Source: Dromiciops gliroides
Lineage: Eukaryota > Chordata > Mammalia > Microbiotheria > Microbiotheriidae
NCBI RefSeq assembly: GCF_019393635.1
Contig: NC_057861.1
Location: 59,504,532 to 59,568,531 of the forward strand
Length of the DNA stretch: 64,000 nt
Reading direction: 5' to 3'
Each line of letters opens with the position of its first letter. Positions within the stretch are counted from its first letter, which is position 1. The translations under genes and the position numbers were made by a program. Below are positions 62,555 through 64,000 of the stretch, in pieces. The notes under the pieces are model-generated. The model worked only from the letters and a program-made list of their open reading frames with translations. It did not search any database and was not told the DNA's origin.

Positions 62555-62845
62555 CACATGATTATAGGTCTAGACCTGGAAGGGAGATCAGAGACCATCT
62601 ATGTAGTCCCAATACTCGTTTCAGAATTGAAGAAACTGAGGGTGCAGCTAGGTGGCGCAGTGGATAGAGCACTGGCCCTGGATTCAGGAGTACCTGAGTT
62701 CAAATCTGGCCTCAGACACTTAACACTTACTAGCTGTGTGACCCTGGGCGAGTCACTTAACCCCAATTGCCCCTCAAAAAAAAAATCAAAAAGAAAAACA
62801 GAATTGAAGAAACTGAGTTTTAGGCTCAGTGATTGGCCCAAGGTC
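62555..62845 (+). repeat. Old MIR3-type element split by a SINE
   Basis: GATTATAGGTCTAGACCTGG, AGACCATCTATGTAGTCCCA, and after the SINE GCTCAGTGATTGGCCCAAGG. Confidence 0.6.
62641..62798 (+). repeat. SINE with mixed tail features
   Basis: An exact 19-base TSD, CAGAATTGAAGAAACTGAG, lies at 62622-62640 and 62799-62817. The 3' end is CAATTGCCCCTC, between types A and B. Confidence 0.95.
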
Positions 62846-63005
62846 TAAAGTCTCTCTTCACTCCAGTTTATCCTCCATTCAACTGTTCACTTGGTCATCC
62901 TATGGGACAGGCCTGACCACATCACCCTCTCTATTGAAATGGTTCTCAGATCAAATATAAAATCTTCTGTTTGGCTTTTAAAACCCTTCATAATTTGGCC
63001 CAAGG
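62845..63005 (+). repeat. L2 fragment, inverted copy of 61510-61680
   Basis: The reverse complement matches 61510-61680 much more closely than other L2 copies do. Examples are TGAGAACCATTTCAATAGAG exact and GTCAGGCCTGTC(C/T)CATAGGATGACC. I read it as an inverted duplication around the unit 3 promoter. Confidence 0.75.
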
Positions 63006-63480
63006 TCAAACAGGTATACCCTTGAAAGTGTTTTAAAGCATGTCATCTAACTTCAGGATCAGTGATCTTTCCCCTGAATCTCACTGTCTCCCAAATCATG
63101 TGCAAGGACCACTAAGAGCCTGGTTGCATTTTTTTTTTTTTTACATTTGCAATTCATTCCTCCCACCCAGATAAAATGGAAATTTTACTATTTGACAACA
63201 CCCCAACTGGTGACCAACCAGTTTCCCCTCCCATAGCACAGATTCACAGAGCTGAAAATGTAGGCTGATATCACAGATTTAGTGTTTAAAGGAATGTTAG
63301 TGATTATTTTACAGATGAGGAAACTGATCCCTAGAGAAGTTAAGGGACTTACCTAAGATCATGCAACTCCACAAGTATAAGAGTTGGATTTCAAACTGGA
63401 ATCCTCTGACTCTAAATCCTAGATTCTTAGAACTCATATCAGAGTCTATAAAATATAAAAGTATAAGCAGTTAGTGACCT
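63006..63480. other. Unassigned with MIR-like piece
   Basis: 63290-63370 is antisense MIR-like (TTTTACAGATGAGGAAACTG, AAGGGACTTACCTAAGATCA). The rest is unrecognised. Confidence 0.45.
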
Positions 63481-63497
63481 CCCCCAGAGGCCTTTCT

Positions 63498-63648
63498 TTT
63501 TTTTTTTTTTGGTGAGACAATTGGGATTAAGTGACTTGCCCAGGGTCACACAGCTAGTAAGTGTTAAGTGTCTGAGGCTGGATTTGAACTCAGGTACTCC
63601 AGACTCCAGGGCTGGTGCTCTATCCACTGCACCACCTAGCTGCCCCAT
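63498..63648 (-). repeat. SINE type A
   Basis: An exact CCAGAGGCCTTTCT at 63484-63497 and 63649-63662 flanks it. Confidence 0.94.
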
Positions 63649-63709
63649 CCAGAGGCCTTTCTAATCTCAGTTACTTATAGGTTAATCAAAATATTTTTAA
63701 AAAGCAATT

Positions 63710-64000
63710 TTTATTTATTTATTTATTTTTTGGTGAAGTATACAGTTTATTTAGCATTCCAACAATAAGCTGTATTTACATATTATATAAATTTATGAAA
63801 TCTTAATATAAAATAGAAAAAACTGCATGTGACTGAAGTAATCACATGCCATATGGAGTTACTTTACTTATTTAAGACCACTTATTTATGAAAATTTCCC
63901 AAAATTAATTTGTATGAATTATTCTTTTCCAAATTAGATGATTTTTTTTTAGTAGTAATAGTAGTAGGCTTCCGGCAGTCACAGAAGACCATGGATCAGT
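63710..64000 (-). pseudogene. Possible 3' end of a retrocopy or a gene's 3' UTR
   Basis: On the minus strand the sequence ends GGAATGCTAAATAAACTGTA, then about ten bases later an A-rich (AAAT)n tail at 63713-63733. That is a polyadenylation signal followed by a tail, as in a processed copy. No coding frame is seen before the window edge, and I do not recognise the transcript. Confidence 0.35.

Overview
The window looks like nuclear DNA from a marsupial, more likely an Australian one than an American opossum (inference from repeat types; the species cannot be fixed from this window). It is AT-rich and dominated by interspersed repeats. I count 37 copies of one young tRNA-derived SINE that begins GGGGCAGCTAGGTGGC, many with intact target-site duplications (TSDs). 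It has two tail types. Type A ends CAATTGCCTCAC plus an A-run. Type B ends CATTGCCCCGC plus an A/C-rich run. There are also a longer tRNA-type SINE, MIR/THER-like SINEs, many fragments of L1 and L2 (CR1 clade) LINEs, and several fossil solo LTRs.

The only genes I can support are three intact class II olfactory receptor (OR) genes, all on the minus strand: 14540-15481, 42460-43407 and 57383-58324. They are close paralogues of the family 1/7 type. Each has a splice acceptor four bases before its ATG, so each coding exon is preceded by an intron. In each unit a conserved block lies kilobases upstream (about 23.2-23.8, 53.2-53.85 and 61.9-62.5 kb). It carries a splice donor, a TAATTG homeodomain-type site and a diverged Olf1/EBF-like site. 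I read these blocks as the promoters and non-coding first exons. The predicted introns are about 7.9, 9.9 and 3.7 kb.

The cluster grew by tandem duplication. The three units also share an old L1 3' end just upstream of the coding exon, a block around ATGCAAATTTGAAATCA, and a degenerate 30-40 bp tandem array beside the first exon. A fourth, ghost unit lies at about 28.2-31.4 kb. It keeps intron sequence matching 18.3-19.6 kb and part of the promoter-side array, but has no OR coding exon.

Region by region: 0-9 kb is L1, L2 and SINE fragments. 9.4-14 kb holds a pure (TTTCC)n array and an old L1 with an LTR inside it. 14.5-24 kb is OR unit 1. 24-31.5 kb is SINE-rich and holds the ghost unit. 31.5-34.4 kb is a complete ORF1-only L1 (half-LINE) between TSDs. 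34.9-37.2 kb is strikingly repeat-poor. 37.2-42.4 kb holds a SINE-mediated tandem duplication, L1 relics and a solo LTR. 42.4-54 kb is OR unit 2. 54-57 kb holds L1, LTR and L2 fragments. 57.4-62.5 kb is OR unit 3. The right edge may hold the tail of a minus-strand retrocopy or 3' UTR. No tRNA or rRNA genes, CRISPR arrays or intact proviruses were seen. All family assignments come from reading the sequence, without database searches.
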